From the NCBI GenBank assembly GCA_964625575.1, contig CAZVBQ010000011.1, positions 30,306 to 94,305 on the forward strand: a stretch of DNA of 64,000 nucleotides, read 5' to 3'. Shown here piece by piece: positions 62,047 to 64,000 of the stretch. The stretch's first letter is position 1, and each line of letters opens with the position of its first letter. The notes beneath the pieces were generated by a model, which saw only the letters and a program-made list of their open reading frames with translations, did no database searches and was not told the origin of the DNA. This DNA is from UTCHB3 sp964625575. Lineage in GTDB: Bacteria > Bacteroidota > Ignavibacteria > Ignavibacteriales > Ignavibacteriaceae. The position numbers and the translations under genes were made by a program.

Positions 62047-62337
62047 TTAACCTGCTCTCATGATGTAATCAGGCAAACCGGCCACGTGGTCATGTTTTCC
62101 CGTGACCAAATAATACAATGTATCGGGAGCTATATCGTATCCGTTTCCCCAGACCAAAGTGCCGAGTTCCTGATCTAATCTGAAGTTCGAGAAAAACTCT
62201 TTTTGCTTCAGTGGCATAGTCATCTTGCCTCTTCCAAGAAAAACACTGAAATCCACAATGCCGGTTGTTCCATCCCGGAATGTCAATTCAATCTTGTAAT
62301 CCTGAAGATAATTGGCAGATATCACTTCATATTTCAT
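62047..62337 (-). CDS. DUF2442 protein
   Basis: 96 residues. The pattern KIELTFRDGTTGIVDFS, a Leu/Lys-rich middle, and LGTLVWGNGYDIAPDTLYY is the DUF2442 fold, which is often encoded next to DUF4160 genes. The neighbour eight bases upstream is a DUF4160 protein. The pair is frequently listed among candidate toxin-antitoxin-like modules, with no proven activity that I know of. Confidence 0.85.
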   Translation of the reverse strand: MKYEVISANYLQDYKIELTFRDGTTGIVDFSVFLGRGKMTMPLKQKEFFSNFRLDQELGTLVWGNGYDIAPDTLYYLVTGKHDHVAGLPDYIMRAG

Positions 62338-62345
62338 ACAAGTAC

Positions 62346-62606
62346 CTATTTAAGTGGATCAATCTTGTTAATTGCTAACTCATTTCGGGCATTTTCCCAA
62401 TTCGCCAGCAGTTGTTCTTGATTCATAATCCCCCATTCGCGGATCATTTCAATGGCTCTTTTGGGTAGCGTCCCCTCTATTATGGAGAGATCTGATATTG
62501 AGAAAATAGCCTGATCATCCCCATACTTGGCATGAAAATGTGGAGGATTGTGATCATTGTAGTACATAAAAATAACAATCCCGTAAAATCTACACAATTC
62601 CGGCAT
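62346..62606 (-). CDS. DUF4160 protein
   Basis: 86 residues: GIVIFMYYNDHNPPHFHAKYGDDQAIF is the family signature (in parts: FMYYNDHNPPHFHAKYGD), with a conserved His-x-His possibly binding metal. The C-terminal helix pair (WGIMNQEQLLANWENARNEL) completes the domain. It lies eight bases before the DUF2442 gene and eight after the M3 peptidase stop. Confidence 0.88.
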   Translation of the reverse strand: MPELCRFYGIVIFMYYNDHNPPHFHAKYGDDQAIFSISDLSIIEGTLPKRAIEMIREWGIMNQEQLLANWENARNELAINKIDPLK

Positions 62607-62614
62607 ACATCCCC

Positions 62615-64000
62615 TTACTCCAAACCTCTTGCCCGCAGAAGTGCGTCAACTTTGGGTTCGCGGCCACGGAAGAGTTTGTAGTTCTCCATCAGGTCAACAC
62701 TTCCGAGAGGTTCGAGGATATACTTCCTGTACGCGGCGGCGGTTTTCTGATCGAACAAGCCGTGTTCCATGAAAGCTTCGAATGCATCTGCATCAAGAAC
62801 TGCCGCCCAAAGGTAGCTGTAGTATCCGGCCTCATAACCCCAAGTGGCGATGTGGAGGAAGTTGGTGCTCATGTATCTCGGTAGAAACTCAGGGATTATC
62901 CCCATGTGTTTCAGCGACTTTGCTTCAAATGCCGGAACATCCTGCTCTGCCGGATCGGAGAGTGTGTGCCAATCCATATCGAGAATTGAAGCGGCGATAT
63001 ACTCACCCGTCTCAAATCCCTGATTGAATTTGCCGGAACGGTTCAGTTTTTCGATCAAAGAGTCCGGAATGACAGCGCCTGTCTCAAAATGCTTCGCGTA
63101 CATGCGCAAAACTTCAGGCTGAAGTGCCCATTTCTCCATGATCTGAGACGGCATCTCAACAAAATCAGACGGCACCGCCGAAGAACCGGGATAGACAACC
63201 TTAGGCAGCAGGAAGTGCAGCGCGTGTCCAAACTCGTGGAAGAGGGTAAGGGTTTCATCCAGACTTATCAGCGCCGGCTTGTCAGCCGTCGGTTTTGAAA
63301 AATTACCCACATTAACCACTATTGGCGTAATAAAATCGCCATTAATATTCGACTGAAGTCTGAAATTCTCACACCATGCACCATTGTTCTTGCTGTCACG
63401 CGGGTAATAATCGGTGTAAAGAATCCCCACGTGCTTCCCGTCAGCCTCCCTCACCTCAAATGCCTTCACATCCGGATGATACACTTCGATATCGGGTCTG
63501 GGGACGAACTGAAGTCCGAAAAGCTTTGTGGCAACCTGAAACACACCGCTAACCACATTCTCAAGTTTGAAATACGGTCTGAGTACCGACTCATCCAGAT
63601 CGTACTTCGCTTTTTTCACCTTCGCGGCGTAGTACCACCAATCCCAAGGTTCTATCTTGATCTTGGCACCTTCTTTATCCGCGATCGCCTGCATGTCGGC
63701 GACTTCTTCCTGAGCCTTTTTCAAGGTTGGTTTCCAGACGTCATAAAGGAATTGGTAAGCTTTTACGGGCGTTTTCGCCATTTTCTTCTCAAGAACAAAA
63801 TCCGCGTAGGTCTTGTAACCGAGCAACTGCGCTTTCTGAACTCTGAGAGAGACGATCTTGGCAAGCACTTTCTTGTTATCAAGTTCATCGTTGTTATTGC
63901 CGCGGTTCATGTAAGCTTTGTACATCTTTTCGCGGAGCGCGCGGTTCTCAGAAAGTTGTAAAAAAGGCAGAAGTGTCGGCTTGTCGATCGTAAACAGCCA
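62615..64000 (-). CDS. M3-family metallopeptidase (Dcp-like), N-terminus outside window
   Basis: The C-terminal 461 residues are visible and the frame is open to the window edge. The ATG at 63925 is internal, because residues before it (WLFTIDKPTLLPFLQLSENR) are typical M3 sequence. The zinc site is LFHEFGHALHFLL (HExxH). Other family blocks: KVKKAKYDLDESVLRPYFKLENV in part, ADGKHVGILYTDYYPRDSKNNGAW in part, and PSQIMEKWALQPEVL. M3 enzymes cleave short peptides; the overall match is to the peptidyl-dipeptidase Dcp/oligopeptidase A branch. Confidence 0.93.
   Translation of the reverse strand, partial: WLFTIDKPTLLPFLQLSENRALREKMYKAYMNRGNNNDELDNKKVLAKIVSLRVQKAQLLGYKTYADFVLEKKMAKTPVKAYQFLYDVWKPTLKKAQEEVADMQAIADKEGAKIKIEPWDWWYYAAKVKKAKYDLDESVLRPYFKLENVVSGVFQVATKLFGLQFVPRPDIEVYHPDVKAFEVREADGKHVGILYTDYYPRDSKNNGAWCENFRLQSNINGDFITPIVVNVGNFSKPTADKPALISLDETLTLFHEFGHALHFLLPKVVYPGSSAVPSDFVEMPSQIMEKWALQPEVLRMYAKHFETGAVIPDSLIEKLNRSGKFNQGFETGEYIAASILDMDWHTLSDPAEQDVPAFEAKSLKHMGIIPEFLPRYMSTNFLHIATWGYEAGYYSYLWAAVLDADAFEAFMEHGLFDQKTAAAYRKYILEPLGSVDLMENYKLFRGREPKVDALLRARGLE

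Noticed and set aside
1..64000. Insertion sequences, prophage genes, CRISPR arrays or defence operons
   Set aside because: No transposase, integrase, capsid, Cas or restriction motifs were seen in any frame, and no regularly spaced 25-40 base repeats occur.

Overview
The window looks like a chromosomal segment of a Gram-negative member of the Ignavibacteria (Bacteroidota/Chlorobi group). This is inferred from three things. Several secreted proteins end in a type IX secretion (T9SS) sorting domain with the QNFPNPFNP signature typical of that group. PorV/PorQ-like, GWxTD, TonB-receptor and DUF5723 envelope proteins are present. Clear Shine-Dalgarno sites (AAGGA, GGAG, AGAGG) precede many genes, which fits Ignavibacteria better than classical Bacteroidetes. 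Base composition is moderate and even. I see no insertion sequences, phage genes or CRISPR arrays.

Layout: 1-1554 is the 3' part of a CotH/lamin-tail secreted protein. 1560-3696 is a sensor kinase and single-domain response regulator. 3854-3926 is tRNA-Gln. 4025-10352 (minus) holds a DUF5723 barrel with a large lipoprotein, a small T9SS cargo, and a DUF3467/TPR pair. 10519-14825 (plus) carries adenosine deaminase, a small unknown protein, urocanate hydratase and phosphoglycerate dehydrogenase. 15001-15756 is an MqnA-like protein. 15823-29517 (minus) is a very long, tightly packed gene run: GWxTD protein, LpxL-type acyltransferase, heptosyltransferase-like protein, TsaC, membrane coiled-coil protein, bactofilin, AtpZ, AtpI-like protein, ATP synthase a-c-b-delta-alpha-gamma, Ffh, S16, KhpA, RimM, TrmD, L19, then a terminator. 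29595-39060 (minus) is a T9SS/TonB surface module: BNR-like cargo, TonB receptor, 1195-residue surface protein, PorV-like barrel. 39414-54319 (minus) runs from surface-polysaccharide glycosyltransferases through accA, thioesterase, nadC, flippase and dut to dnaE, then enoyl-ACP reductase and thioredoxin. 54498-56341 (plus) is a SPOR-like protein and a cysteine synthase-family enzyme. 56468-60887 (minus) is a YciO-type protein and a nucleotidyltransferase-metK-ahcY run. 61071-62009 is a FabK/nitronate monooxygenase flavoprotein. 62047-64000 (minus) is a DUF4160/DUF2442 pair and a truncated M3 peptidase.

The genes fall into core housekeeping (translation, SRP, ATP synthase, DNA polymerase III alpha, SAM cycle) and envelope building (lipid A acylation, heptose and polysaccharide glycosyl transfer, bactofilin, T9SS cargo). 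The observations I find most worth checking are: heptanucleotide arrays that start exactly at stop codons and fill 3' untranslated regions up to the terminator (serA, ahcY, and a short one at the MqnA-like gene); a nadC gene whose conserved N-terminus is only reached from a CTG start with a strong ribosome binding site; a glycosyltransferase fused to a sugar-phosphate transferase domain that has lost its catalytic core; and paired 18-base perfect palindromes between convergent genes. No clear new defence or mobile system was found.
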